The notes: generated by a model from the sequence alone, not told the origin. A stretch of DNA of 64,000 bases from Daucus carota subsp. sativus (GCF_001625215.2 NC_030383.2:40668380-40732379), one strand, 5' to 3'. Positions 13,365 to 26,860 are shown, numbered from the stretch's first letter. Translations and numbers: made by a program.

Positions 13365-13953
13365 TGATGATCGGAGGGGGAAGAAGAGGAAGGGGTGAGT
13401 TTGAGTAAAATGTGTTTGGTTTTATTTGGTTTGTGTGAAGGAGATTCCAGAGTGAAGATGCACCTCTTAATTGCAACGGATTAGATTTCAGATTCCCGGC
13501 CTTTTTTTACCCATCCTCCGTGGCCGAGCAAAAAGCCCATCTCAAACCGAAACCGGGAAAAACAAAAAAAAAAACCGATCTGGATGTAACCAATCCGAAA
13601 CTGAAATTTAAAAATTAGAAATTAATCCGATTTAAATGATTTGGTTCCGGTTATACCTCCCACCCGAACCGACAAAAACCGAACCGAAATTGTTATTAAA
13701 ATAATAATAAAATAATATGTAATATATAACAAGGGTCGCGCTCAACAGAGCACAATATTTAAAATAGAATCAGAGAACCACTAAGTAACTACTGCAGAAT
13801 CCTAAAGTTTAAATAAATTTTTAGGATCTAAATCTAAATACATGTTTTTTCCATGTTTTTCATCGTTGTTTGTGTTTCAAAAATAATTTTAAAATATAAT
13901 ACATAGATATTGACATTTTTGCATGTGAAGTTATGCTGCAGAACCCTAACTAA

Positions 13954-14616
13954 TCTATACTATACTATAAAAAGCCAACATAGATATAATTTGTAGTCGT
14001 ACAAAATTTTGGTTTGGTACTCTCCTCTAAAACTAAAAGTCTACAATATGTAGATAGCTATTAAACAGTTTCATATACTAAAAACACTCCTTACGTATAT
14101 TAATATCTTTTTAAATATAATTTATAATTAGTTGAAAAAGATGAAACTACTGTTAATAACACATATTAATATTAAAAAAATTTATAGATAAATGTATAAC
14201 TAATTATAAATATACAATTTTGAATATATTTTGTCTAAAATACATATAAATAATTAGAGACGCTACTTTTTAATTATAACGTATTCTACTCGAAATTTAA
14301 CTCTAACGTGTTCTATTTCATTACAAACATGAACCATTACGTAACATATGAAGATATATGAAATATGAAAATTTTGATTTAAAATTAATTGAATAATAAA
14401 CTATCACATATTAATATCAGAAAAATAATTATAGATAGATAATAAATTGTGAAAGCTAAATTTCCGTTAGAAGATATAATCAGTTGGTTAATATAATTTA
14501 ACTAAAATCCAAATTATTAATACTAAAATACTAATAAAATGATGTTAAGATTTAAATTATAATTAATAAATTACGAGTTATATAAGCGCCCGTGCTTTGC
14601 ACGGGTTAAAGGCTAG
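13954..14616 (+). mobile_element. Non-autonomous Helitron, copy 1
   Basis: A 663-bp element with Helitron hallmarks: 5' TCTATACTATACTATAAAAA, 3' hairpin CCCGTGCTTTGCACGGG, nine bases later CTAG, and insertion between host A (13953) and T (14617). It has no TIR, no target duplication and no coding capacity. It is nearly identical along its length to the element at 31327-31991 and shares both ends with 25258-25673. Confidence 0.92.
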
Positions 14617-15101
14617 TACTATAAATAAGATAAGGGTTTTACGGGTTCTCTCCCCCATGTTTAAAAATTAATAAATCTATTCTAATATTTTAAAGGAAAA
14701 ATAAGTCTGTGTTAATATTTCATGCTCACTGTCAATTTTGTGTTTTTGTTTTTCATCTGGTACCACATTTTCTCAATCTTCCAAGATCATGTGTCAAAAA
14801 AGCCACCTCAATATGGAGATGTCTAGGTCATCAAATTATAATCTTTACAATATATCATATTCTGTATGAGAATTCTGGTCAAGGACATGTTTTATATTGC
14901 GGGCAGGACTGTCTTCGATGAAATACTGTTATTTTTGTTAAATTCCTATATTGTATTAATTACTATGTCCAGATTTTGTCTCAGTTCATGTACTAAACAT
15001 GTTTTGATATGTGTTTGTTTTGTTAGGAAGGGGAAAGTCCATATCCGAAGTGACAGTATCTAGATTCATTATAAGATGAATGGCTCCGACCTCGTCTAGT
15101 A

Positions 15102-15200
15102 AACTAATATCGTAAGCACTCAAAAGAGACTAGCAACTATCCTTCGGATTCAACTAATATCGTAAGCACTCAAAAGAGACTAGCAGCTATCTTTCGGATT
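15102..15200. repeat. Direct tandem duplication, 2 x 50 bp
   Basis: AACTAATATCGTAAGCACTC begins at 15102 and again at 15152. The two units run to TTCGGATT and differ at only a few positions (for example GCAACTATCC versus GCAGCTATCT). It lies in the intergenic region and looks like a recent local duplication. Confidence 0.85.
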
Positions 15201-16721
15201 TGTAATAATATTTTATCAGTTATGTATTATAAGTGTGCATGCCAGATCTTGAGATAGATATGTGGATTGGTGTTCACAGGAACTGTTTAATTTTATTTAC
15301 GGTGTGTAATAAACATGTTTGTGCATGATGGTACCGTGACAATTTCAATCCACAAAAAGCAGGATTGAGAGTGTCATAAATTATAACAAAAAGTCCTAAT
15401 TTGAAAATGAATATAGTGAAATTTAAAATATGTACAAATTATATGGAAAATAATTACAGTAATAAATGTCAATATCAGCAGAAATTAAATAAAATTTGAC
15501 TACATTTCCTTATTAGCATAAGAGTTAGAGTAGGTTATTCAAAAATTTAAAAATCATAACATGATATCATTTCCTTATTATGATAGATCTACATTAAATG
15601 GAGGAAAACACTTATTATCGCAATAGAATGCAAAATCATAGAATTCAAATAATATATGATATCATTTTCTAATCTGCATGGGTTAGCTCGTGAAATGCAT
15701 TTGCAAACTAACAACAATTAATTAACAAAAAACAATATGTCTAATGAAGTATAATTGTTATAATTTCTTACTAAACATACTTAAATTTGAAAAACTTGAT
15801 TGATTTTTGATTTGGTAAGGTAATTTGCTCAATTATTTTCCCGCGAAATTATATTGAGATCTTCGTCATTAATATAGATACTAATCTATTAAAATTCAAG
15901 TATATGCGTAAAAATTTAAACATATACATGAAGTAAGATTATTAATCCGATCGATCAATGTTTTCGAGCATTCGCTGGGATGGTGTGCGTAAGCATGAGT
16001 CATCCTTTTCAGGGAGGTCGCTTCCTATTATATAATTGAAATGTTACAATTAACGACTATCAAATTGATTGTTTCAATAAAAGTTTTAGACAATAAATTT
16101 CATAATAAAATTATAGACACCATAAATATTGTAATAAAATTAGCGAGAAACTTGATTAAATACAAACCCTCTATTTTCTATCCAACTCTCTGACTTCCTT
16201 CTTATATATAACTATAAATGATAATATTTCATTCATAATAAAATTATGGGGTACAATTCTTTCATGTATAATTTAGTCATTACACCGACAATCAGTGATT
16301 ATATTCTCCTACTCGCTAAATACGTGAACCAAAATGAACCAAAATACATGACCACAAATTTTTAAAAAACAGAGGGGGAATAAAAAATAGGGTAAATTGT
16401 TATGACAAATCTCGTGAAATAAAATTCAAAACTTCACAAGCGGTAAAAGAAAAAAAAAAAGTGTATCCAAAGGCAGGGTGATATAGTTACCGTGACAGTA
16501 AAAAGTAAAAACAAAGTCAGAGAAGGGGGACTAGTATATAGGAGGCAGCAGTGAAAACAAGGGCTAGTGGTGTAGTACGGGTAAATATTTTTATTATAGA
16601 TAAGACTTAAGAGTGGTGTTGCTGAGGCTGAGCGATTTAGAGAGCTAGGGTTTCTCATTTCAATCTCTCCCGATCTCGACGGAACGACACTCGTCGGAAC
16701 CCTAATTTGACCGGAATTACA

Positions 16722-19700
16722 ATGGACAGATCTAGATCTAAACGTTACTACTACGACAATCAGGACTTCGATCCCGAACCTATGCATCGAACCACCAAAC
16801 AACAGCGCTATAACAACTCTCATTACGCCGCTCCTCACCGCCGCGGTCCCGGCGGCGGCGGCGGACGGAAAGACCCTAACTTGATGGTGACAACTACGTA
16901 CCGGATTTTGTGTCATGATGTAAAGGCTGGAGGAGTGATTGGGAAGTCCGGGAGTATAATCAAGAGTATTAGGCAACATACCGGTGCGTGGATTAATATG
17001 CACGAGTTGATTCCTGGTGATGAGGAGAGGATTATCGAGATTTCGGATACCAGGAGGCGTGATCCCGATGGACGGATGCCTTCGTTTTCGCCGGCTCAGG
17101 AGGCTTTGTTTTTGATTCATGAGAGGATACTTGAGAGTGATGTTGGACCTGGTTATAGTAATGTAGGGTTTGGCGATGAGGACGAGGAGTATGGGATGCG
17201 TGGGGGTGCTAATCGAGTGGTGACTAGGCTTGTGGTGTCCAGGATGCACGTTGGGAGTTTGTTGGGGAAAGGTGGAAAGATTATTGAGCAGATGAGAATG
17301 GAGACTAGGACTCACATTAGAGTGCTTCCGCGTGATCATAATATTCCTAGATGTGTTTCTATGTCGGAGGAGATTGTTCAGGTTTTTGTTTCCACTTAGT
17401 TGATTGCTTTTTTATGACCTGACTCTGTTTTGCGGCTTTGTTTCTATGTGGTTATAGTCTTGTAGAGGGAGTTTAAATGTCGGCGCGCTAATTACTTTCC
17501 CGATGATGATTGAACTGATTGAGGCACTTCATTAATATTAACAATACTTTGAGTGTAACATCTTCTTAGTCTTGCGTTTATGAGACTGTTGCTGACGTTT
17601 ATTTTTCTTGTACAGATACTTGGTGATATGAACAATGTGAAAAATGCTATTGCAATAATATCCTCGCGATTGAGGGAGAGCCAGCATAGGGACCGTGGTA
17701 ATTTTCACGGTCGCTTACCATCACCGGAAAGATTCTTTCCACCTGATGATGATTATGTCCCTCATATGAATCATGGGTCGCATAGGAGTTCTATGGATAG
17801 TCCTGGTTTTGAATCTCGGTTGTCTACAAGTATGAGTGGTCCTAGGGGCAGTCATTATTCCTCCCATCAATCTTCCTTTGCACCAGATTCTGGACCTATG
17901 TCGATGGATGATAATGAACAGTCATTTCCAAGGGAGGATATTGTGTTCCAGATATTGTGCCCAATTGAAAAAATTGATAATGTTATCGGTGACTCGGATG
18001 GTATTGTGGACTTGCTGCAAAATGAAATTGGTGTTGATGTCAGGATAAATGATCCTGTATTTGGCTCAGATGAACAGATTATTATCATTTCATCCGAGGA
18101 GGTACCTGCTATCCCGGTATCTTCTGTACTTTGGTTATTTACGGAGATTTCAACTTGTATTGATTGATTTTTACTGCAAGTTTGAGGATATAATCTAAAG
18201 TTTGAATAGTAAAGTCAGTGCATTACTGGCACAGTTGCAATCTGTTTATCTTTCATAAAAATGTCATTTTCGTAAAAGATTCTGATGAATATTCTAACTG
18301 AAAACTTCATTTTAGGGACCGGATGACGAGTTGTTTCCTGCTCAGGAAGCATTATTGCACATTCAGACTCGCATTGTTGATATTATTCCAGAAAAACAAA
18401 ATGTTATTACTACTCGACTACTTGTTCCATCTGGTGAGATTGGATGTTTGGAGGGAAGACATGGATTGCCTGAAATAAGGAAAATAACTGGGGCAGACAT
18501 TCAGATCCTGCCTAGAGAAGAACTTCCTGTATGTGTATCTGAGAATGATGAGCTTTTGCAGGTATGGTGCTACTAATATGTTGTTGATCTAATAATGCAC
18601 TTGTTTCCATTAGCCACTGAATTTCGTAAGATATATGTTTACTATATTGTGCAGCACTTACTATGTCACACTTCTAGTGGTAGTTTTTTCAGACCATACA
18701 TGTAGCGGCTGAATTTTGAGACTACACACAGTGACTGAATCATTGAAATGTACACAACTTCTGACTTTAAGTGTAGCATTTCTTATCAAAAGATGATCAC
18801 TTGACTCCAGTTATACCATGAAATATTTAAGTTAAATCTGTACCTGAAAGATCATCAATTGAAAGTGCTCGGGTTGCTTAACATCTGCACGTTTTTGTAT
18901 TTGTAGCTTTGTCGCTTAAATTGTTCTGATCAGAACCATGTGTTTGGATAATGTATAAGGTTTTTACAGTACCATTTCCAGTATAGCATTGTAATGAAGT
19001 CCTTTTAAATCTACAGATTGTAGGGGAGATCAAAGCAGCACGCGAGGCTCTTGTGGAAGTGACATCAAGACTTCGTAGTTACCTGTACCAGGACTTCTAC
19101 CCAAAGGATATATCCCCATCCCCCAGGATTGCAAACAGTTCTGCGGGGACTGCATTTGGACAGGAGGCGGCTTCAAACAATAACTTAAATTCATACAGAG
19201 AAACAGGTGCTGCAAATCTTCCCAATGCATCTTCGCAGAATGTTCAAAGTGTAGCACCAGCACAACCTACGAAGGTATACTTTAAATTCCAACGTAACAT
19301 CTGGATTCAACCTTTGATCTAGTCGGGATTTTTTTAAATGCTACATGTATACTTTTGCAAAAAAAATAAATAATAGCAGCGTCAGTGATACTTGGTCTCA
19401 AAAGATTGCTTATCTTTATAGTATTCACTATTGTACTGACATTAATAAGCTGCACTGAAGAAATTCAAAATTATATGTAAAATGCAGTCTCTTCTACGTG
19501 AACGACCAAATATGACCACTTTCATAATATTATATTTTCTGATGCTTCATGTAAAGGTATATAAATGGCAATACTCTATTTTATGTTCTGCCTCTGGAAA
19601 ACAGGAGTTTGCACCACCGGCAATGTGTTCACAACTACGTCCAAGTTACTATAGTTATCCTGGCTTGACAATTTTCTAGCAACTGATACTGTGCTACTGA

Positions 19701-20494
19701 ATAATAGTTGAAAAGATTCAGAATAGCACTTTTCGCTACCAGCCTAGGATTGAAATTTATCTGTCAACTGGGGAGGGTATATTTGTTTGTAGCTGTAAAA
19801 AAAATGAATTTTGTTTATTAAGTACTCATTAGGGTGATTTTTATTTGCAGGATCCTGTTGCTTCCAACAAAGAAGCGGTAAAGCAGACCGAAAATGAGCG
19901 TCGTGAAAGTGTGCCAAGTATAGGAAATAGGTATGGCTTTTAACATTTAATCAACTACATTCCTCAAGCAATTGCATCATAATTTTAACTTTACGCATTT
20001 TTTTTGTTTTTAAAATATTCTTCTACCCAACTAGATTCCATGGTCCACTGGTCACGAGGAGTACATTGGAGGTTGTCATACCACCACATGCAGTGCCCAA
20101 GCTGATAACAAAATCAAAAAACAAGCTTGCACAGATTAGCGAGGTAAACCTTCCTCTTTTAGACTCTTTACTGTACTTTGCTATGTCAGATGGCGGATCA
20201 CCTTCTATGGATCTGACTTCTGCCTTTATATAAACAGTTATCAGGAGCAAAAATAAAGTTGATTGAAGAAGGTGAAGGAGCAACAGATAATGTTATTCAA
20301 ATATCAGGAACTCCGGAGCAAGCTGAGAGAGCCCAGAGCTTGTTACAAGGATTTATCCTGAGCAGTAATTCTCTTCTTCTATCTCCCTATAAGTGCTCTT
20401 TTTTTTTTTACCACCATTTAACTTTTTATAGCCTGACAAGTACAAATTTTAACCTATTGTTTATAACTGCAATGCAGCCCTGGAAGAGGATTGA
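16722..20494 (+). CDS. RCF3: Five-KH-domain RNA-binding protein, RCF3/HOS5/SHI1 type
   Basis: Nuclear RNA-binding protein; the Arabidopsis relative works with the CTD phosphatase CPL1 in stress-gene transcription, capping/splicing and miRNA control. Eight exons: 16722-17381, 17616-18101, 18316-18561, 19017-19274, 19851-19930, 20035-20143, 20238-20364, 20478-20494. The product is 660 aa, against about 650 in Arabidopsis. The start MDRSRSKR is the family's signature N-terminus. KH1 has GGVIGKSGSIIKSI, KH2 has GSLLGKGGKIIEQM, KH3 is degenerate (DNVIGDSDGIVDLL), KH4 is also degenerate (GCLEGRHGLPEI), and KH5 is C-terminal (LITKSKNKLAQISELSG...). A glycine/arginine-rich patch precedes KH1. The last 17-bp exon, giving a short acidic C-terminus, is the least certain; reading through instead would add an unlikely intronic tail. 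Confidence 0.9.
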
Positions 20495-21281
20495 GGAATG
20501 TGGATGGCTTAATTTCATCTCTGCTTCTATTTGGTGGAAATGCTTTAGAGTCAATGAGACAACTATCTGCAATCATCATTAACATTTACCCGTTTGTCTA
20601 GGTGGAATGTATATAGGCAAACTCTGTGGAGCTGTTGTGTTTTGTTGTGTACTTGTGTTGCTTTGTTGTAACCGTTGCTGCCCATCGTAAAATGCTTTCT
20701 GCGGGAGCCTTTATCAAATTTTTATATGTTTCATTCCCAGATGTTAATCTTGTGGGAATGTTAATTAGAATCATCTTTTGCCTGTTAGGTTTAAATTTGA
20801 TTGCTTTTTGTCAAAATGGATTAACAGATGAGATGAAAATGAAGCCACTCACAGAAGTTTAGCTGCTTCAAGCAAAACATCTTTTTCAGATTGTGTACAG
20901 AAATCTGTAGCTTCGCTGAAACTCACAGGTAATTCAGGGTTCTATACTCTATAGTCTGGTACTCGAACAGTGGGAGCGTTTTAGGGTTATGTAAGAGAAG
21001 TCCGGTGCAAAACGTCATAATCAATCATCAATTTCCTTATATAAAGGAGAAGCGAGCGGCGTGTAGGTGGCGTCTCTCGAATAGCTCCCTTCTATTTTTC
21101 CAATTTTCTCGAATTTTTGGATGAGAAATATTAAAGATAAAAACTACTTTTTTTAGTTTCGAATATATTGGAAGCAAGTTTCGGAAATACCTTTTTCAAA
21201 ATATCAAAAATAAAATCTACCTTACTTTTTTTAGTATCAGAATTATTGTATAGCTAAATGCGTAGCTATGCCTATAATTGA

Positions 21282-21365
21282 TTGTATAGCATAATAATCC
21301 ATGACTAATACCACCTTATTAGTTTGTATAGCATAATAATACATGACTAATACCACCTTATTAGT
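21282..21365. repeat. Direct tandem duplication, 2 x 42 bp
   Basis: TTGTATAGCATAATAATCCA begins at 21282 and recurs at 21324 with one substitution (ACA for CCA); each unit ends in ACCACCTTATTAGT. Confidence 0.85.
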
Positions 21366-21656
21366 TACGGGTGCTGGCATATGCAGGGACATTGTGAGCA
21401 TCATACAATCTTTTGTTTGAGGGATGAGATGTCCGACGGCTAAGATTAGAATAAAATTTCGCATGTTCGGTGATCGAAAAAAACGCTTCATGTTCACTGA
21501 TTTTTTCTGTTGGACTGATAGATTTTTTTTTAGTTGTGCAGCGCTCAAAAAGTGCTGGAAGGACAAAGCCTACTTTTGATCGCAAATAAAAATTCTACAT
21601 CATATGCTCATTTCATTTCCACCATGATATTATTAAAAGAATGATCTTCGGAATCA

Positions 21657-21828
21657 CTTTGTGAACTAGGAAGTCTGGATCAAAGAAGAAGACTAATTTG
21701 TGATAATATTCAACTCTAGGCTAGTTGATTTGTAGTAAGTTGCTTTGTGAAGTGGGAGGTTTGGATCAAAGAAGAAAACTAATTAGTGATAATATTCAAC
21801 TCTATACTAGTTGATCTGTAGTGATATT
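21657..21828. repeat. Direct tandem duplication, 2 x 86 bp
   Basis: CTTTGTGAA...GGATCAAAGAAGAA...GATAATATTCAACTCTA...CTAGTTGAT occurs at 21657 and at 21743 with about ten differences. It lies immediately upstream of the decayed FAR1-like gene and may have arisen with it. Confidence 0.75.
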
Positions 21829-21849
21829 ACAGCGGATTTTTTATTCGAA

Positions 21850-22930
21850 ACTTTGTTCCAGGAAAAAAGTAAAAATTATTTGTAATAATGATGTAGTAAA
21901 TGTTGATAAAATGATACAGATAAGGTATTTATTAATATTAAAGATGATGATGAAAAATTGGTTAGTGTTGATGATGATAAAAAATCTATTAGTTATGATT
22001 ATGAGATTGATGATAATATAGATATTGATCATGATAAAGTAGATGGGGGTATATTTGGTGTAATAAATGAAAATATTGAAGTCCCGTATTTAAATCAAAG
22101 ATTTGAGAATTTAGATGCAACAGATAGATTTATCAAAACATATGTCCTTAAGATTAGATTTACTATTAAAATTCAGCAAATAAAAAATCGGGAAAAAGTT
22201 GATGAAATATATACTCAGATGTTTGTTTGTAGACTCGTGGGTCGAAATAAAGATGAAAGTGCTGTTATGGATGATAAATTGTGCGTAGGGAGTTGTAAGG
22301 GTACATGATGTCAGAATAAGATTCCTAGGAGTGATTGCAAGATTAGGATGTATGTCATCAAAAAACAATTATTGGGAATTGACTACACTTGAATTTGAAC
22401 ACAATCATGAAGTCGTGACTCCTAGTAAAATTAATTTGATTCAATGTGAAAAACATGTTAGAGTGGCGACTAGAAATCTTATAAAAATCTTGAATATTTT
22501 GGATACTGATCCTAGCCAAATATTGAGTCTTTTCAGTAAAATGAAAGGTGGAGTCAATAATGTTGGTTTTGACACCCAACATATTATTAGGAATGTCGTG
22601 CGTGATAAATGGAAGAAAAGATTACAAGTTAGTGATGCTTAAAAGGTGTTGATTTTGTTAGGTTGTCTACAGAAAGAGACCGGTGGGAGTTATTCGTAAA
22701 AACTCAAGTGGATGAAGAAAACCGTTTGAAAAATCTCATATGGCTCGTTCCTATATACTTGATAGCCTACAAAAATTTGGGGACATTGTTGCCTTTGATA
22801 TGACGAACCGGACAAATAAGTATGCCATTTCATATTGCCATTTGTGCTTTTTACAAGAGTGAACCATCATTAATAGTCTGTTTTGTTGGATTTGCAATTA
22901 TGTGAGATGAAGTTAAAACAAATTTAAATG
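21850..22930 (+). pseudogene. Decayed FAR1/MULE-transposase-type gene
   Basis: Conceptual translation in shifting frames gives the FAR1-family layout. First comes an acidic N-terminus rich in D and DD, then a FAR1 DNA-binding domain split by a frame change near 22305: YVLKIRFTIKI...FVCRLVGRN, then WELTTLEFEHNHEVV at about 22370-22410. Near 22709 follows VDEENRLKNLIW, the start of the MULE transposase domain, then FGDIVAFDMTNRTNKYAI-like sequence in another frame. At least three frame changes or stops separate these blocks, and the zinc-knuckle SWIM end is missing. It is either a dead FRS gene or an old MULE-type transposase remnant. Confidence 0.8.
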
Positions 22931-25257
22931 GGTACTAAGTAGTTGACTTGAAGCAGTTGGAGACAAACACCCGGTACTTATTATTATTTTCTATCATTTA
23001 GTAAGTTGATTTTACTTGTGTCAGTTAAGTTAACCTTTTAAATATTTGTTTATCAAACTCTAACAAACAAATAGAGGGAGATCGTAAAGAATAATTAACG
23101 TAATATGTGATAGCGATAATTCAAAATTATAATCGAGACAGAAAACAATAAATAAGTATGATACAAGAATCAACAGAAAGAACAAGTGGACACGGAATCA
23201 GACGATTGGTAAACTATAGCAATCTTAAGTCATTGGAAGAATTTCTTTAATATGTTCAAGTCTCAGTGAAAAATAAAGTTTAAGATGTGTGGGGGTCGGG
23301 GAACAACTTTTATCTACAGATTCAGTATGAAGTACTAGTGGATTCCAATATCGACCTTCCGATTGTTTATAATTAGAAAATGAAGCATTTCTAACCAAGA
23401 ATGGACTGATCATGATTATTCATCAAAAATAGTACGGGGTTCAGTTTCATTGTTAGTTGTTTGTGAACTAGACCAGTGCACTAAACGTCAAAACGTACGA
23501 AGCGGTGCGTTGTATTTATTTACCGGAAAAATGATCAAGCCAATATTACTGCAACTACAAGCTCAAGGAGTCAAAATGCAAATACAAGCAATTACAAAGA
23601 TTAAATATATATTTATTTTAAACGATTGATTAAACTCTAAATTAAAGGGATTATTATTTCTTTATTATAAATATACATTTATATGTTGAGAATTAATCAT
23701 GTGCAAGTTTGCCAAGTCCAAGTAAAGTTTGTGCCAAATATAATCACTCTCTGTACATTGTATAGGTGTAGACTCTAGTTGGTGATATTGTTTCTAAGTG
23801 CTAGGGAGTTCGTGTCTACGTACCCTGTACAACGACTATGGCACAAACTTCATCTTTAGTGAAAATTAACAAAGTATAGCTTGAGTTCGCGCCGGCCTAC
23901 CCACTACACACAGTGGAGGCGCAAACTCAAACAGGTGGCCTTTTTCACTAAGTACCTAAAGCAGTTCGCGGCTTGAGAGGGAATTACTTTGACAGTAGAG
24001 TCAACTCAAGTTTGTTGGGATTTTGACTAAGTAAGGTTATCACTGATAATATCTATTAGTAATGGAACTCATGTCAAGAAACAAATTCAGGAGCAAACTG
24101 TGGAATTAACTACGAAACGAACTCAGGAACGAACTGTGAAAAAAACTCGGGAACGAACTCAGGAACTATGGAACAAACTTAAGAACGAACTCTTGAACAA
24201 ACTGAAACAACTAGCCATGGTTGGAAATGAAGTATATAAATAAAGGCCGATAATCTCTTTTGAAATCAACACATATTCTAATTTTACACACTACCACCTA
24301 AATATTCTGCAACAAATAGTCGAGAGAGATTGAGAGATTTGTTGAGCGTACTAGCTAGTATTGATTGTTGTCTTGTAGCCGACGTAATAGTTAGATTTGT
24401 AGCACCCAACGAATACTAAATCAATATAACTATTTCCCGAACTTGATGTGTCATTTAATTACGATTAAGGTTGAACATAAAATGAACAATTCCGCAAATC
24501 GATAATTTGTAGTGACGATATCTATTAAATTCTTTGCTTTTCGTCAAAAAATATAGTGCGGAAACGTGCCTACAAAGTCAAGTTTTAATCATATATGTGA
24601 ATAAAATTATCCAAGTTCAAAATTGTATCATACTCAAATATAAGTTCAAACTCAATTATCATTATCATTTGATATATTTTTATTCCAAATATTTTTTAAA
24701 ATTGATTAATCTTATTTTAAATTATGATAATAACATTAACAATGAGACTACACCGAATATATATGATAAGACGTTATAAATAATAGTTACATGGTATAAT
24801 TTAGTTATCTTGGGTGAATAATAAATGATCTGCTCAATAATTAAATTGATAATTTGGTTTTTATACTTCTAGCTATTAGAATTTATTATCGTGAAGTTAT
24901 GTATAATTTGCTCTCTCATTCTGTTTAAATCTGGCTGTGGCGCGGAGAGTGGTGTACCCTATTTATTAGTTGATATATTTAGAGAAGTGGATGTAAAATT
25001 GGTCGGATGTAACTTTTTTTTACTTTAAAGATATATCATTTTGAAAAGGTTTTAAAACATAAAAATAAAGAATATCTAAAATTGAAAAGTGTATAGAAAT
25101 AAGTGGAATATGAAATTTTATTTTGTCTTCATTTATCATGATATTTTATGTATTTCGAAATTTAATTTTATAATTCATCATGAATTTTAGTCATATTCTG
25201 ATTTAACTAATTTATATATAATAAAATATGACGATATTGACGAAACACAAAGGTTAA
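22931..25257. other. AT-rich spacer with GAACGAACT-type repeats and a possible old LTR
   Basis: A hairpin (GAGTTCGCGCC / GGCGCAAACTC) sits near 23885-23930. Degenerate repeats around AACGAACTCAGG fill 24065-24205, followed by TATATAAATAAAGG at about 24231 and a transcript-leader-like stretch. That resembles a promoter and could be a solo LTR, but I found no TG...CA ends, target duplication or primer-binding site. No gene is visible. Confidence 0.35.
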
Positions 25258-25673
25258 TCTATACTATAATATAATAAGCCAACATAGGTTTAATTTGTAG
25301 TCGTATAAAATTTTGGTTTGGTCATCTCCTTTATAACTAAAAGTCGGTCACATGTAGACTTCTCTTACTCTTACAATATTAAAGAGTTTTATATCATTCA
25401 AATTACAAACACTTGTGATGTAATACAAGATAAAAAACTCCACCATTATTCTTTTAAATATAATTTAAATATTATTTATATACAATATTATAATAAACCG
25501 ATATTGGTATAATTCGTAGTCGTCCAAAAAATGTAATCAGTTGGTAAATATAATCTGGTTAAAATCTAATTCATTAATACTAAAATACTATTAAGATGAT
25601 ATTTAAATTAAAATTATATTTAATAAATTACGAATTCTATACCCGTCCCTGCTTCGCACGGGTTAAAGGCTAG
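25258..25673 (+). mobile_element. Non-autonomous Helitron, copy 3 (internally deleted)
   Basis: A 416-bp member of the family at 13954-14616. It starts TCTATACTATAATATAATAA between host A and TC, and ends with a slightly altered hairpin (CCCGTCCCTGCTTCGCACGGG-like), GGTTAAAGG, then CTAG followed by host T at 25674. The middle of the longer copies is missing. Confidence 0.85.
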
Positions 25674-25730
25674 TAATATTATAATATTAAAATTTCATGT
25701 TTCGAGTTTGTGTCAATATCGTTTTCTGAT

Positions 25731-26860
25731 GGGAAAATAGATTTTTTTGCCACTCAACTTATTATAGTGTTTTTAGAAACTTGCCACCCAATTAATTTTT
25801 TTTTTCTTTTTAATCACTAATGATAGGTTTGGATTTTTTTTAGCCACCAACTTAGGTTCGGAGTTGATTCCTGGCATTATGATAATTTCTGTAGCATCAT
25901 TTATACATAGTGATAGTATGTAATATTTTGATGATGTGTCGTATGTTTATATCTTTATATATATAAAATGAGCCGATAAAAAATTAAAACCAGGAAAAAT
26001 CGTAATTAGAATTCTAAAAATTTAATAAATCATGAATATGAAATCAATGACTTCAAACAATTCACCCCCTCTGATAAGATAAAGTGTAATTGAGTGATAT
26101 GATGCATCATCTTTCGCTATTAAAGTGTCAATCGACTAGCTCAGTCTAAGATCTCTCTCAAAGTTATCTTCATAAATTTTAATAACTTTATTTTATTACA
26201 AATTTCAAGATAAATAAATAGAGAGGTTAACTTAATTTTCGATGATTGTACTCTGTAATGAATCATTTTATTATTATTACTCCCTCCGTCCCTCTCATTA
26301 TTTTACAGTTTTTTCTACTGCTTAGCCCGTATTTTAAGACTCTTATAAAACATAGTTTCATAACTCATTTTTGTGATTTTTTTGTGTGCAAAGATTCAAA
26401 AGCTGAATTTTTATTCGGAAGAAAAACGTAATAATTTTTTTATAAAACTACATCTTTTAAAAGCCATAAAAATGGAGACATAAAAAATACTATATATAAA
26501 GATACAAACATATATCAAATCATCAAAATATTACAGACTACCACTATAGTTTAATAATGCTACACAGAATTAATGTAGTGCTAATTAATCAAATTCGTAC
26601 CCAACTTCAGTGACAAAAAAAAATGAACCTAACATAGTGAGTAAAATAAAAAAATATAGTTGAGTGGTTAATTTCTAAAGAAACAATAAGTTTAGTGACA
26701 AATAAAATTATCATAATGCTAGTAATCAAATCCGAACCTAAGTTGGTGGTTAAAAAAAAATCCAAACCTAACATTAGTGAGTAAAAGGAAAAAAATTAAG
26801 TTGAGTCGCAAATTTCTAAAAACACAATAAATTGAGTTGCAAAAAAAAATCTATTTTCCC
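25731..26860. mobile_element. Mutator-like element (non-autonomous MULE) with 9-bp TSD
   Basis: A 1130-bp element with long terminal inverted repeats of about 130 bp, beginning GGGAAAATAGATTTTTTTGCC and ending with the complement ending TCTATTTTCCC. It is flanked by a perfect 9-bp duplication, TTTTCTGAT, at 25722-25730 and 26861-26869. Nine bases is diagnostic of Mutator. No transposase is inside. A fragment with a Stowaway-like end (CTCCCTCCGTCCCTCTC, 26281) sits in the core. A related right arm occurs at about 57480-57650. Confidence 0.92.

Larger units (their letters stand above)
13365..16721. other. Divergent intergenic region between PP2C and KH genes
   Basis: It holds both promoters. 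From about 13500 to 13690 is an ACCGAACCGA-rich repeat fragment. A Helitron (13954-14616) and a 2 x 50-bp tandem duplication (15102-15200) follow; the rest is AT-rich. TATATAGG near 16536 could serve the KH gene. The stretch from 14620 to 16400 has no recognisable gene. Confidence 0.4.
20495..21849. other. 3' region of the KH gene and tandem-duplicated spacer
   Basis: The first several hundred bases are presumably 3'UTR of the KH gene. Beyond about 20950 the sequence is AT-rich spacer with two local tandem duplications (21282-21365 and 21657-21828). ORFs on the minus strand around 21243-21585 have no recognisable domain. Confidence 0.4.

Noticed and set aside
23882-24300. Complete LTR retrotransposon or old viral insertion
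   Set aside because: There is a promoter-like TATA region and a hairpin, but no paired LTR, target duplication, primer-binding site or polyprotein remnant.
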